This document shows, in pieces, positions 1 through 12,800 of a DNA stretch of 64,000 nucleotides. The notes beneath the pieces were generated by a model. The model searched no databases and was not told the DNA's origin. It worked only from the letters and a program-made list of their open reading frames with translations. The first letter of the stretch is position 1; every line of letters begins with the position of its first letter. The translations under genes and the position numbers were made by a program. The DNA comes from Crambe crambe (Eukaryota > Porifera > Demospongiae > Poecilosclerida > Crambeidae): assembly GCA_963924555.1 (NCBI GenBank), contig OZ004594.1:6727563-6791562 (forward strand). Reading direction: 5' to 3'.

Positions 1-144
1 GTCCTGACCCTCCTCACCACATTCCAAATGTTATGAGCCTACTCCTAAAAACTACATTATAATGCTGTTGGCCCATTGTTCTAGCTAGCAATTATGATTT
101 CTGATGGAACCTATAACCATCTTACTGCTTTACTTTTGTTGTAG

Positions 145-3100
145 TGAGCAAGTTCATCCACTGGCATATGAGATCCCACCCATGAAATATTCAGCTGAAA
201 CCATTTTGAAAATATTATTGAGTCCTTCAATTGATAAGAACAAGGTGTGTTCGGTATGGCCTATAGAAGTTGAGAGTAGCAGTACATTTGTAGTGGACAT
301 CACAAAACTAAAGCATCCAGATGATGTGCGCAAGGATTTTTTTGGAAAGTGGATACACTCTGGTTCCCATCCAACACCATTTAAAGCTAAAGTTAATAGT
401 AATGGGGAGATCCAAGTTGAAAAGTGTGCTCGTGGAGCTACTGGTGAAGTGTATTATCTCCGGCGACTCCATTGCTACCACCCATCCAATTCAGATTTTC
501 GACGGCTTCTTGCTTTTATTTCAGGTATGCACACTAATTTTTATAGTAACAGAATACCTTATCTCATGAGAGGAATGTAATGTGGAAGAGGGTCATATCA
601 CTACATTCCCTCCCTCCCCCCCCCCCCCCCCCCCCAACCCAACCATCTCACCAGTAAGCCAATACGTAGAATCATAACACCCCACATAAAAGTTGTACAT
701 GTACCAGATGTTGAGTGTGATGCGGTCAGGACTTATGAATATTTATAGAAGTATCATCACTTGGGAACATATGAGCAGAAGGGCAATATTTTGATACCAA
801 AATTACCTGTATAGACAAATAAAACAAACGAAAAATTTTCATGCCATAAGCCTCCCTTTATAAATGTATTGTAATTTTTTTCATAGATGACTTGCACAAT
901 CCTCATCCATTATGCCTGGTTGTATACCATATTCCGGTTGGATTTGTGCCCACAGTTGTAGGCCATGGAAATTCAAAATCTAATAAGCCTTTTTTTGCAA
1001 CACTTCCTAGTACATCACAGCTTATCAAGTCGGAATGTTCAAGCATAGGACCCAAAGAGGTTGTAGCTTCAGTGTCATCTAATGTCGGGGGTATAATAGG
1101 AGCAAATTATCCAGGTGAATTGCCACGGAATGAAGTTCAAGTATCGAACTTTAAAAAAAGGAAAATGAGCAGTGGAAGCAGCTGTCAAGACAAGTTGTGT
1201 GCAGAAGCAAATGATCTCTACTCAGTAATGCTACAAGCTCATTTAGAAGATACTGACAAGAAATTTGCTCGTGATATCAAGGCTTATCCTGAGCCTGCTG
1301 TTATTCTAGCAAATGAACGCCAGTTGAGTGATGTGGCTAGATTTTGTTGCAATCCATTCGAGTTTTCCATACTTACTGTCGATCCTACTTTCTCACTTGG
1401 TGACTTTGATGTCACTCCAACGACATATCGTCACCTTCTTTTGGTGTGTAATCGAAGTGGCAAACCACCTGTAATGATAGGTCCTACTCTTGTTCATTAT
1501 AAGAAGACATTTCAAGCTTACCTCTTTCTGGCATCTTCCATGGTTGGTTTGAATAAAAAAATTGCAAATCTACATGCATTTGGCACAGATGGCGAAAAGC
1601 CATTGATTGATGCATTCTCACAAGAGTTTAGATTTGCCTCTCATCTTACCTGCTTTATTCATGTTAGGCGGAATATTAAAGATGAGCTTAACAGACAGGG
1701 GATCCCTGATTCATTACGAAATGAAATCCTGGATGATATATTTGGACGAAAGTCTGGCACCGTGTTCTTTGAAGGACTTGTTGATTGTGTTGATCAAAGC
1801 TCCTTTGAAGAAAAATTACCTATTATCATGGAAAAATGGAGAAGTAATGATGAGAATACTGAAGCACTTACGGGTTTCTGTGATTGGTTGTTGAAGAACA
1901 AAGTCAATGTAATCCGGAGTACAATGCTACGTTCTGTTCGTGAAGATGCAGGTTTAGGGTGCCCACCTGATGCTTTTTATACCAATGCGAGTGAATGTAT
2001 GAACAATGTTGTTAAAGTAAAAGTGCATTATAAACGTCATGAATTGCCAAATTTTATCAGCAAATTTCGTGAGTTGTGTGAAGAACAGGAACGTGAAGTT
2101 GAAAGAGCTGTCATACAGCGGGGAAAGTACCGGTTGGCATCCCAGTATCATCATATGGAAGTGTCCGAGAATAAATGGTTTAAAATGACACGAGAACAAA
2201 GAATTCAGCACTTGAAAAAATTGAACGACATTCCTGTGGCAAGGGAGAGTCTCCTTAGTGATGATAGTGGTCCCTCTCACTCGTGTGCAGCAGATATCTC
2301 ATGTGACCTCTCCTTACTATCCAGGGAACTAGCGCCCTTGTCAATTAATCTGAGACTTCCAATTAGTGCTATTGATGCTATTTCAAGAAAAGCATTGGAT
2401 ATTCTCAGTGTTGATGGTGGAATAATAGCTGCACCTGGCCAACCTACTGCACGAATGGTCATGAGCAAGACTGGTAAGCGGCCTCATTTGATAGTGCCAA
2501 AGAAGAATGGGGGGTTTGCCTGCGATTATGACTGCCCACAGTATAAATCTGCCGGCCTCTGTTCCCACATAGTTGCTGTAGCCAAACATGATTCGAAAAT
2601 TCAAAGTTTTGTATCATCCTATGGAAGTACCAAACGTGGTCCTAATTTAACAAAGCTTGCTGTCAGTGAAATGCCCAAAGGACGAGGCAAAAAAGGTGGT
2701 AAAGGTCCCTCAAAGAGAAGGAAAACACTATCAGTTGAGAATAGATATGAGCTGAACCCACACTGTAATGCATCATCTGCTCCTGCTATTAGTGTTACTA
2801 CCAATTCGTCCATCAGTGTTACTGCTCCTGTTTCGATATTTAATGCTTCCATGTATAGTGATTCTTCACCGAATTCTGTGACAGCACAGTTTCAAATATA
2901 TCCATCGTTTCTGCCATCACCAGCAGCAACTCCTTCACCATCCTATCCACTGTTTCCACATTATAATTATATTAATCAAGGTGGTTTTTGCCAATATCCA
3001 AGTCAGTGTCCCTTTCGTGTGTGTTTTATCACCGGTAACATTAGTGTATGTCATGGATGTAAAGGAAAGTATCATAAGGAAGTTGGTCCACCTCATGATC

Positions 3101-3324
3101 TCTGTGTTCAACACGAGGAATGGCGAACATTCACTCCAAGTGGGTCAGCAACCCCACAATCACGCTTTGGCAATGTTTATTATCATTGTAACCCCCCATG
3201 CATATTTGCGGTTAATCCTTCATTTGAACCTTCATCAGTTATTATATCTCCTAATGTGCATTCAAAGCTGGATCGTGTCCACAAGGAATGGCTTAACGTA
3301 CATTTCATGCTAATGCTACACTGA
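145..3324 (+). CDS. MULE-type transposase with SWIM zinc finger (5' end outside window)
   Basis: Two exons, 145-524 and 887-3324, fit a GT-AG intron in phase 1; the first starts after a TTGTAG acceptor, so the gene begins upstream of the window. The protein has the DDE catalytic pattern of Mutator-like elements: VDPTFSLG (Asp codon at 1381), GTDGEK (Asp codon at 1588), then CFIHVRRN, and NASECMN (Glu codon at 1993). A SWIM finger follows at about 2517-2580 (C-x3-C-x8-C-x-H). A Cys-rich C-terminal module at about 2985-3310 (C-x2-C-x4-C pattern, ending near a conserved-looking HKEWL) resembles the tail of many sponge and cnidarian transposon proteins, from memory. The reading frame is uninterrupted for 810 codons in exon 2, so it could be active or domesticated. 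Family assignment is confident; function in the host is unknown. Confidence 0.8.
616..635. repeat. poly-C tract in MULE gene intron
   Basis: About 20 consecutive C lie inside the 525-886 intron. This is simple sequence and prone to length error in assembly. Confidence 0.9.
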
Positions 3325-3499
3325 TATTAATTATATCTAAAATTAAAAATATATATATACATGTATATATAAATAATTAAAAATTTTTTTTTCGGAATTT
3401 GGGTCAAAGGTCTTTTTTTAAATTTCCCGCCAGAGGCAAATAAAGTGTCAAAGGTCATTCCAGTATTCCAGTCCAGTAGTCCAGTCCACTGATTACTGA

Positions 3500-3588
3500 C
3501 TACCCTTTACTCTCTGGGGTTAACCTAATAATTCTTTGATGTGGATTTTAATACACCTTGTGGTGAAGTAGTTTTTATTGTGCTTTAA
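3500..3588 (+). repeat. dispersed repeat copy, split by a MITE
   Basis: The stretch containing TCTCTGGGGTTAACCTAATA and the following bases down to GTAGTTTTTATT recurs near 38185-38255, with partial copies near 37775, 39660 and 40830. It ends where the MITE at 3589 begins, so the MITE entered an older dispersed repeat. Confidence 0.7.
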
Positions 3589-4148
3589 GGGTGCCAATAC
3601 ATAGTAACTGAGGCATGTGCTACTATAAGCACTAATTAACCACACAAACACTACCGCGCTAAAATAGCAGATAGTAAACCACAATAGTAGCAGCTGCTCT
3701 GGCACATCTAAAATCCATGCTAGCATGATGGGAATGAGCCAATATTTTGTGTACAATAACTACAAGGTAAGGTCTAAAAAGTTACGATTTGTTTTAGTTC
3801 ATATCTATTCTAGAATTTCCAGAATGCATGGTCTTGTGTGGATATATAGAAAAGTAAAATACAAATCAACAAAAACTCATCGTAATTTTGATAGAAATAT
3901 GTATAGGAAGCTTCATAACAAAAATTAGCCATAGAATCCAAGCGGTCTTTGAGATGCAACGCAGTTTACCTTAAGAATGAAATCGGTTGTAACATCTGTG
4001 AAAATCATCAGGCACTCTTCATTTTTGGTGTGTGTAGTACTATTTTTTAGTATGTAATAACTTGGTCCAAGTTAGATGTCTCTAAGGCAAATAGTTTTAA
4101 AGCTATTCTTCCATAGCAACCATGCGTGGGCGGGATGTATCGGCACCC
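3589..4148. mobile_element. MITE-like element with TTAA target duplication
   Basis: The ends are inverted: TTAA then GGGTGCCAATACAT on the left, ATGTATCGGCACCC then TTAA on the right. TTAA flanks both sides (3585-3588 and 4149-4152). Length is 560 bp and there is no credible ORF; the small ORFs inside are AT-rich noise. TTAA duplication is known for piggyBac and Kolobok families. The GGG terminus fits neither with certainty. Confidence 0.7.
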
Positions 4149-4559
4149 TTAATAGAGGAGATTCATTGTGGATGATTATGAAAATGTTCTGGACAATTAC
4201 TACTTAAGGAGTCAGAAAATCAAGGAAAGCAAGATCTGGAACAAGTCACCATCGTCATCACTATCTAAAACCAAGGTTAAGGTTACGGTGCAATGTTTGC
4301 TCATGAATATTCATAAGATTTAAAAAAAATTGTTTTTGTGACTATAGCAACAGTTAAGAAACTGTAATTCACAACAATGAAAGTTTATTACAACTGCTAA
4401 ATACTTAACAAATTATAGATCTTAGCTGTTACTGGTTCTCCTGATAAGTGACCGTGGAGAATTACAGGTAGGCATAAAGTCCAGTCGGCAAATTGTGCCC
4501 ATATTAATCACTCCAGCTCAGCTTTCTTGCCAAATCCTTGTAGACTTTCTCTTTCTTGA

Positions 4560-4704
4560 GGGCGGCTCGAAGACATTATAGTTCTGTGGGCTAAAAGTGT
4601 AAAGAAATCTAGCTAGGTAAGCTTGTCGAGACTCGTCTCTCCATGATTCAGGCCTTTAACTTCTGAAACGCTAGCTTTCTTCAGGAAAACTTTTCGAGCC
4701 GCCC
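4560..4704. repeat. short inverted-repeat element upstream of the Mutator/YqaJ gene
   Basis: GGGCGGCTCGAA at 4560-4571 is repeated inverted and perfectly at 4693-4704. The 121 bp between the arms hold no ORF. It may be a small MITE, or simply part of the promoter region of the gene starting at 4868. Confidence 0.4.
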
Positions 4705-4867
4705 CGCCCCTGCCTTCCTACAATTGGAATAGTCTATTTCTGTGCAGATTGGCTGTATGCTTTAGCTTAAAAATGCCGACTTAACTGTAGACCGCAAAGC
4801 CCGCTAAAATGCTCACAAAGCGCGCGAGATCGCCCACGCATTCAGGCAGGAAAAATTAATATTCATA

Positions 4868-7767
4868 ATGGCAAATGAGAAGAACAAGAATAATAAGAGA
4901 AAAAGTAGTCACAGGCATGTGTATGTAAAGAAGAAGATACCTAGAAAGGGAAATAGAAAAAAAAAACATACTGAGACAGAGGAACGACACAGAGACATGG
5001 ACACTGAGCAGCAAACAGACATGGACACTGACACAGTACAAAGAGTAAGCATTGAAGGGAGCAGAATAATAAACATGGAAAAATTACAACAATACACTGA
5101 CAATTTGACCAAACACTCCACCACTTGTGCCGGCTCTATCACTTTGAGTGGAGAAACTAGAGATGGCTTGGCATCTATCCTCACAGCTCGCTGTAACACT
5201 TGCGAGCATGCCATCAGATTTGAGATTGCCAAGAAAGTAAAGGGTCCAAGAGGTTACCACAGGTAGGCACTGATATACATGAAGAAAGAGAGTAATATTT
5301 TCTTTCTGGACAGGTGGGAGTGTAACCTTGCTGCTGTGTGGGGACAAATGTCTACTGGAGGTGGACATAGTCAGTTAGAGGAAACCATGAGCGTTTTTGG
5401 AGTACCTGTGATGACGAAGACCAGCTTCATTGAAACTGAAAAAGATATAGGGGAGCTATGGAAGAAGGAGCTGAAAGAGTCGATGCTGAAGGCTGGACGA
5501 GAAGAGAAACAGCTGGCAATAGAGAAGAAGTCCTTCCATGAAGATGTTCCTGCTATCACAGTGATAGTCGATGGGGGTTGGAGCAAGAGAGCACATAAAC
5601 ATTCCTATAATGCGAAGTCAGGTGTGGGAATCATCATTGGCAAAGAGACTGGAAAGCTGTTATATCTTGGAGTGCGAAACAAGTACTGTCATGCTTGTGC
5701 CAGGAAAATTCCACATCACACCTGTTACTTGAACTGGACTGCATCGTCTTCCGAGATGGAAACCGACATCATTCTAGAGGGTTTCCTAGAGGCCGAGAAA
5801 GTTCATGGAGTTCGTTACACCAAGTTCATCGGGGATGGTGACAGCTCCGTGCATCCCACTCTCATCCAAAATGTACCAGGATGGGGTTTTGCCATCAACA
5901 AGATAGAGTGTGCTAACCATGCATGCAAGTGCTATCGGGGTGCACTTGAACAGCTGGTGAAGAATAATCCCTCTTACAAGGGAACCAGAGGTCTCACAGT
6001 GAAAATGCGAAGGCGTCTAGTGAGTGCAGCCAGGTGTGCTATACGCATGAGGAGCAGAGAGTCTGACACCAAAAAGGCATTGACATCTCTCAGGAAAGAT
6101 CTTGCGAATGGACCTCGTCATTGCTTTGGCATCCACACCCAGTGTAACCCTGATTTCTGTACAACAGCAAGAGGCATGGCTCAGCAAGGTTCATCTTCAG
6201 GTAGTGGGAGTGGTGACTGTGAAGAGGAGCGTCATGGTGGTGCTGATGGGGGATGTGGTGGTGCTGGTGGAGAGGATCATACTGACAGTGAGAGCGATAT
6301 TGAAGGTAATGTCACACCTGCAAAATCAAATAGTCATCGTCATAGATACTTAGTCAGAACAATGGCTAGGGGTTGACCTAATTAATGATTATAGGAGAGG
6401 TTGTAATGTAACCAAGGACTTATCTTTAGCTTAAATTTTTAGGGGTTATTAGTGATCAAGAGGTGATGTGGAGAGATACGCTTGCAGATGACAATCCTGC
6501 TATAGAGGAAGAAATACGACGAGGTGAACCCACACCAGTCGAAGTAGACCCAAGTCTTCTACATGATGTACAAGCTACAGTCAGCAGGCTTGTAGGAAAA
6601 GCCAGTCAACTACTAGGAAATTGCACAACCAATTTAGCAGAATGCTGGATGCATATCAGGTCCAAGTTCGATGGTGGAAAGGTTATAAACCGATCCCAAA
6701 GTGGCTCATGGCAGCACAGGTGCATGGGGGCTGGATTGCGCCAGAACATGGGAAGACAGTGGGGGCCAGAGATTTGGAGAAAGATGACCACTACTTCTCC
6801 AAACAAAGTTTACACCAACACAGCAGATCGTTTGGCCAAGAGAGTGGAGAGAGACAGAAAAAGAAAGGCATCAGAAGAAGCAAAAGAATCCCGACGAAGA
6901 AGCAAATACATGCGAATAGATGACACACCTGCAGCTCGCAAGGCCTACAGTAGACATGACGATTGTATTTCACCGGATGAAGTTACTGACGATATTCCCC
7001 CAGAACAATTGAAGCAGCTAGCAGATAGTTTTTACAAGACGAAAGTAGCCATTACTACAGAAAAAGGTCAAGAGATTGAACGACACACACGAAATCAGGC
7101 TGATAATGGGCAATGGATGATGGAAAGAAGATTAAGACTTACAGCATCGAGAGTGGGAGGCATAGCAAAGATGAGAGAAACAACAAAAAAAGGTAATAAA
7201 GTCAAGGATTTACTGTACAGTAATTTTAGGGGTAACAAGGCCACACAATATGGCTCAGCAAAGGAAGATGAAACGATACTACAATATATCACTTACCAAC
7301 GAAGGAATGGTCATCCTGATTTGAAAGTTGACAGGTGTGGACTCTTTGTATCCCTCACCAATCCTTGGTTAGCAGCAAGCCCGGATGGTTCAGTGAACGA
7401 TCCAAGTGATTCAAACCACTCTTTGGGATTGGTAGAGATAAAGAATCCTTTTAGTGTAAAGGAGAAAACCCTAGCTGAAGCCAGTACCAGCTCAACATTC
7501 TGTTTGGTGAGGGAAAAAAATATGTACAAGTTGAAACGTCGACATGACTACTATTTTCAAGTTCAATGCCAGCTCTATTGCACAGACAGAAATTGGTGTG
7601 ACTTTGTACTCAGGACCAACAAGGACATTCACATAGAACGAATTTACAGGGACAAAAAATGGTGGGGAGTACAAATGACCAAGCTCAGGAAGTTCTACTT
7701 CACTGCTCTCTTGCCTGAATTGGCATGTCCAAGACACAGAAAGGGAGGCATCAGGGAATCTCAATAG
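4868..7767 (+). CDS. Mutator-like transposase fused to YqaJ-type exonuclease
   Basis: Three exons (4868-5262, 5314-6305, 6443-7767) join in phase 2 and phase 1 with GT-AG introns of 51 and 137 nt and give about 903 residues. The N-terminus is Lys/Arg-rich. Exon 2 carries the Mutator-like core: ITVIVDGGWSKR (first Asp), CHACARK, then FIGDGDSS (second Asp). The likely catalytic Glu, NLAECWMHIRSKFDGG, is in exon 3, which also encodes a YqaJ/lambda-exonuclease-like domain with GSAKEDETI, ASPDGS, LVEIKNP (the ExK of PD-(D/E)xK nucleases) and FQVQCQL. All motifs look intact. A Gly/Asp-rich linker lies just before the second intron. YqaJ-family nucleases trim DNA ends 5'-3'; pairing one with a transposase suggests end processing during transposition, which is inference. 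No flanking terminal repeats were found. Confidence 0.8.
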
Positions 7768-8450
7768 CTAATACATTTATGAATTTTACTGGTTCTCATC
7801 CTAGCTAGCTATCTATTGGAATCTATACAGTCTGGAAGTACACATTTAGACAGTCTGGGACATATCAGTTCAATGGGATTGTTACTTATAAACTTAGTAA
7901 CATACCTTCTTCATAAATCTTCACTCTGAGTCTCCTTTCTTCTAGGTATACACCCTTCTTCATTGCATGTAGCAGCTAGCTATTGTCACGCGCAGGTCAC
8001 GTACATGACCACGAAACAGAATGTTACGTAATACCTTGTAACTTTTAATGATATTCACGAGGGTAATGAATGCGTGGGTACAACACTATACCGTAACCCA
8101 TTTGTAGTCCATGCTAGAGCCCATTAGTCTCGTGGGGCCAGCCTCGTGTAAAAGCAGAGTCTGGGGACGTGCCTGTTCTGCTGAAATGTGTATCAAAGTA
8201 GGCATGATCAGACTTGTCGTTAGGCTTGAGACCTTATCGGGTTAGGGGATCTTTTACGGTTGAGTGACGTGTTCACTGGAATGATGTAAATATAATTTGT
8301 AGTCCTGACGTTAGTCCCTTTATCACCTACCCACCCTCGATTTAGTGGGCAGCCTCGTTTTTTTGGTGACGAGGTTGTAATTGACACTAGGGGCCGAATC
8401 CAAAAATCACAAAGAGCTAGAAACTCCAACAGTGTTTGCGGAAGCTGCTA
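7768..8450. other. intergenic stretch, no gene seen
   Basis: The ORF at 8220-8429 has no recognisable features. A GGCCAGCCTCG segment near 8138 resembles the ends of the foldbacks at 15646 and 61387. Confidence 0.5.
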
Positions 8451-9067
8451 TATCAAGTATGAAAAGTATCGTTCTACCTACCTAGGCCCAGAGAGATGGA
8501 AGCACCAGGAGATCGGCCTCGAGAAAGCCTCTTCCAGGAAGATGGAGATAAATCCTACGTAAGTTGACCAGTTTGTTAAACGGAAGTCTAAATAGCTATA
8601 GCTGATGTTTCCATTTCTGATAGGCCAGTTTGCAGTTTGTTAATGAGGAAATGGAATTTTTAGCTCTAGCTATAGCTACGCACCGTCTTACCTTTGTAGC
8701 TGAAGCAAACCCAACTCTCGTTCGGCCTTGCCGATTAGCCATTGGCAGAATCTAAACATTCGGCATGATCGCTTTTTCGACTTTATGATCCAAATCGGTC
8801 ACGAAAATTATTTTCCTACCAAACTTTGCCAATTCTAATGTCAATCTGAGCCTAGATTCGCTTTTGACTGTTAAAACCCAAATCGGTCGTAATGATTTTA
8901 TGAAGCTAAATGTCGATTTCGACTGTTTCAAACCCAAATCGGTTGAGAGTTGGAATGACCTTGTAATGTGCTTGCAGATCACCCAATCGGTGTGCTGCAA
9001 ATAATTGTTTACATAAAGGGCAATGCTATTATATAGAAATCTGTTTATATTTCAAAGTATTGTGTTA
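8451..9067. repeat. start of the shuffled-cassette repeat block
   Basis: It contains the GGAAGATGGA / GCACCAGGAGA segments, the AGTCTAAATAGCTATAGCTG cassette and the CAAATCGGT segments that recur through 9.9-15.4 kb and 49.5-52.6 kb. The ORF at 8752-9000 (-) lies in this repeat and is not credible as a gene. Confidence 0.6.
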
Positions 9068-9887
9068 TAGCGTAAGCCGCCGATTATCGACCATACTTGC
9101 CCCTCGCACCATATCTCCCTCACCGATGGTCGTCAAAGTCTCAAACAACAACTATAGGAAAGATAATTTCATCCTCTATAACGTCATATAAATTATTTTT
9201 CTCATAATTGGATAGAAATTTTGCTATGCTGAATCTACTACGTCAACAAAAAAATCATTTATCGATCACCAACACCTCGACGACCCGTTGAAAATCATAA
9301 TATCAATCATCGTCTGTTCCATTCTTTCTTTCAGTTTTGCTCCACTACATGTTAGGCCCCTTAAAAAGATACTTTTATACTATTTTATGCTATAAAATAC
9401 ATCATCATAACAAATTTTATAAAAAATGAACGAAGCATTTCTACCATAAACTGCTCCACAATTTAACGGTGGAATGGAACTGCTGCAGAAGCTCTCCTTT
9501 TTGTTGGATTCTGGTGATACTTTTCGGAAACAGTCTTCATTGGTCTGTGTTTCACATTCCTACAGAATCCAGTCATAATCTATGATACAGTCCTCACTAA
9601 ATAAGCACCAAATTCGACTTTAAGTCGATAGCTTTCGTACCTTTTAAGCGATCTTCCGGAGCCATGGCGATAGGTAACGTGAGCTAGTAACTTACTTTCA
9701 TACTGCAGTTGATAAATACTTGCTGTTGAAGTCCTGTTTTCTCTCTAGAGCTTGTAAGTTTTTCCCATATATTTTTCAATGCAGCCATTTTCTTAAACTC
9801 CGTTTACGTTCGTATACTAAGTAGTCGATAATTGGTGCTGCCACAGTCGATAATACATACTGGTCGATAATCGGGCGGCTTACGCTA
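9068..9887. mobile_element. 820-bp non-autonomous element with 26-27 bp terminal inverted repeats
   Basis: The left end reads TAGCGTAAGCCGCC followed by GATTATCGACCA; the right end (9861-9887) is its inverse with one extra G. Extra GTCGATAA copies sit just inside the right end. There is no coding frame. It interrupts the cassette repeat block. Target duplication could not be fixed by eye. Confidence 0.7.
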
Positions 9888-12800
9888 ACGCTAGGTGGTA
9901 TCATATATTTTTCGAAATTATCGATATCCACAAATTAAACATGTGATCAGAAAGTACACACAGAGAGCAATGTATTGATATCAAAGTTATCTGTATAGAC
10001 TTAATAACAAAAACGTTATGAGCGAAAAGAGAATTTCTATATTATACAGGTACAAAACTTCGTTATCCCTTTACCGTACATGTCTATGTCAAGTCAAGCC
10101 ACCTTAGTGAAACTTTCCGCCTAGGAAGATGGAAGCGCCTGGAGAGCAGCCTCGAGTGGATAAAACCTCTTCGCATTCGCAACCCCAACTGTAGGTTTAT
10201 CTATTGCCAGTTTGGTCTAAATAGCGGCTTGTTTTGATCCAACCGTAGGTACAGTGGTTATGGTAGCTATAGCTGATATGCTTCCATAGCTGATGTTTCC
10301 ATTTCTGATAGTCCTTCTGTAGGTACCAAATGGCAGTCTAAATGGTATTCCCATGGCTGATGTTTCAGTAGGCACATTGGCTATAGCCAGTTTGTTAATG
10401 GCTATAGCTAGATTGTTCAATGGTTATACCCTTTTTGTTGAATGGCAGTCTAAATTGTTGATTTCCAACTGTAGGTTCAATAGCCAGTTTATCAGTCTAA
10501 ATAGTTGTGTTTCCATAGCCATTCAAACTGTAGGTACACTTATGTTTCCCCAACCTCAGTAAGAGTTAGCAAAAACCACCTTATATTTTTATTGTGTGTA
10601 TTATTTCCATTGGATGGCCCTACCACACTACCACAATCGTCAACTCAATCTTCTAGCTGGATATGAATCTTCAAGCTTTCCTATCTGAATATCAATTGTG
10701 CAGACCCTCAGTTTCAATTTGCATCTTGTCTTTGAATGCAGTAGGCCCATGTGAGCTCCCTCGAAATAAGCTCCATCGTGATTCTGAAAATCTGTCTGAA
10801 GATCGTATCCCTGCTACATCAGGAGATGAGCTGCTAAATCCTCTTTCCAACCCAGAAGTTCATTGCTATAACCAGTTTGCTAAATGGCAGTCTAAATAGC
10901 TATAGCTGATGTTTCCATTTGTGATAGTCCAACCGTAGGTAAGTTACACTGACTATAGCCATTTGTTGATTCAAGTTTGACATTGATGGTCTTCCATTGG
11001 CTATAGCCAGTTGCTATGGCAGTCTAAATAGCTATAGCTTTAGCTGATGTTTCTATTTCTGATGGTTCTACCTACCATGCCAAATGGCAGTATATATAGC
11101 TATATCTGGTATTTCTTTGGCTGATGTTGAATGGTCCAACCGTAGGTTCGTGGCTATAGCTATACAGTCTAAATAGCTGTAGCTGTTATGTTTCAATAGC
11201 CATTCCAACTGTAGGTGCACCGATGTTTCCGGTCCGACCTTAGTAAGAGTTAGCAAAACCACCTTATAATTTTCTTGTATATCCCCACTAGCCACTCCCA
11301 GCCCGTTTTGGTCTGGAGCCATCGACTCGGCTACCAAGTGAAAGTGCCAGGAGATCAGCCTCAAGAAAGCCTCTTCTAAAGGGCCTAGGAAGATGGAAGC
11401 ACCATGAGATAAATCCTGGTACCCCTATATAAGTTCATGGTTTGTTGAATGGCAGTCTAAATAGCTATAGCTGATACTTCTCTGATACATAATCAGCCTT
11501 GCCAATTAGCCATCAGCAGAAATCGGGTGCATTGCCTTCAGCTTCTTGTCCATTCACACATGGTGCCTAGATATTTAATTTACCAAGGCTATATATAAAC
11601 TTGCAATTTTTTGCTGAATCCATATTGAACCTTCAGCTTCTTGTCCATTCACACGTGGTGCCTAGAAATAATTATAGATGTGAAGCTAAATGATGAGCAC
11701 GATGCATAGATGCACTTTTGACTGTTTCGGACCCAAATTGGTTATGGCTTTTACCGAGGCTTGAGAAATAATGTTGGAATGACCTTGTAATGTGCTTGCA
11801 AATCACCAATAGGAGTTCTCTGTAATCTGGAAAATTGTCTCCCAAGTTGGTGGGACCTGGTCCCATCGGTTCCAAGTTGATGTTGGGACCTGGTCCCATT
11901 ATTCAAAAGTTGTTGGATAAAAAAGAAATCTAACTCCCTGCAAATAATTGGTTACCTTATTGAAACTCTTGTAGCAATCACTTTAGTGGAGAGAGCTAAC
12001 CTGACTCTTCTAGTATGTCTTAACTGTTACGTCAGTGAATTGCAAGTGGGTTGTCCAATGCTAAAAGACTTCAACTCTAGGGCTATGTGAGGTTCAGCTA
12101 TTGTTATTTGGAAAATCTGGTATAATTATCATAACCCTCCCATTTTGGTGGGTTAGTAATGAGCCATTGACTGCAAGAGCCAGTTTGTTAAAATGTCTAT
12201 AACCAGTTTGTTGATTAAGTTATGGACACAAGGTTGGAAATGAAATTTTAGCTTTAGCTTACTATAGCTACACACACAGTGTAGCTGATCACACACTTCA
12301 GTAGATGATGATAGTAAACCCAACTCTTCTGATATGTAATCAGTCTTGCCAATTAGCTGTCAGCTGAATTCAGCTTCTTGTCCATTCACGCATGATGCCT
12401 AGGTTATATACTTGCAATTTTTTGCAAGACGGATAACACTCAAAATAGAATCTAAACATTTGACATGATGCCTAGCCTCACTTTGACATCCACAATAAAA
12501 ATTTTTTCCTACCAATGCTATAGACTCTGTGTTTCCATAGCTATTCCAACTGTAGGTACACTGATGCTTCCAGTCTTAACAAAAACCACCTTATATAATT
12601 AATTTTTGTTGTGTGTATATTCCATGACCCTATCACACTACCACAGATGGCCAACGAGGTACAGGGAGATGGAGATCAGCCTCGAATCAAGCCACTGAGT
12701 AGAAAGCCTCTACTTCAGGGCCCAGGAAGATGGAGATAAGCTCTTCCCAACCTGGCACCCGTACAGAAGTTCATCAGTTTGTTAAATGGCATTCTAAATA

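Noticed and set aside
4909-5586. Minus-strand ORFs opposite the Mutator/YqaJ gene
   Set aside because: They are antisense shadows; the plus strand has phase-consistent exons and recognisable catalytic motifs.
10217-10899. Several small ORFs on both strands
   Set aside because: They lie wholly in the shuffled-cassette repeat and are not preserved between its copies.
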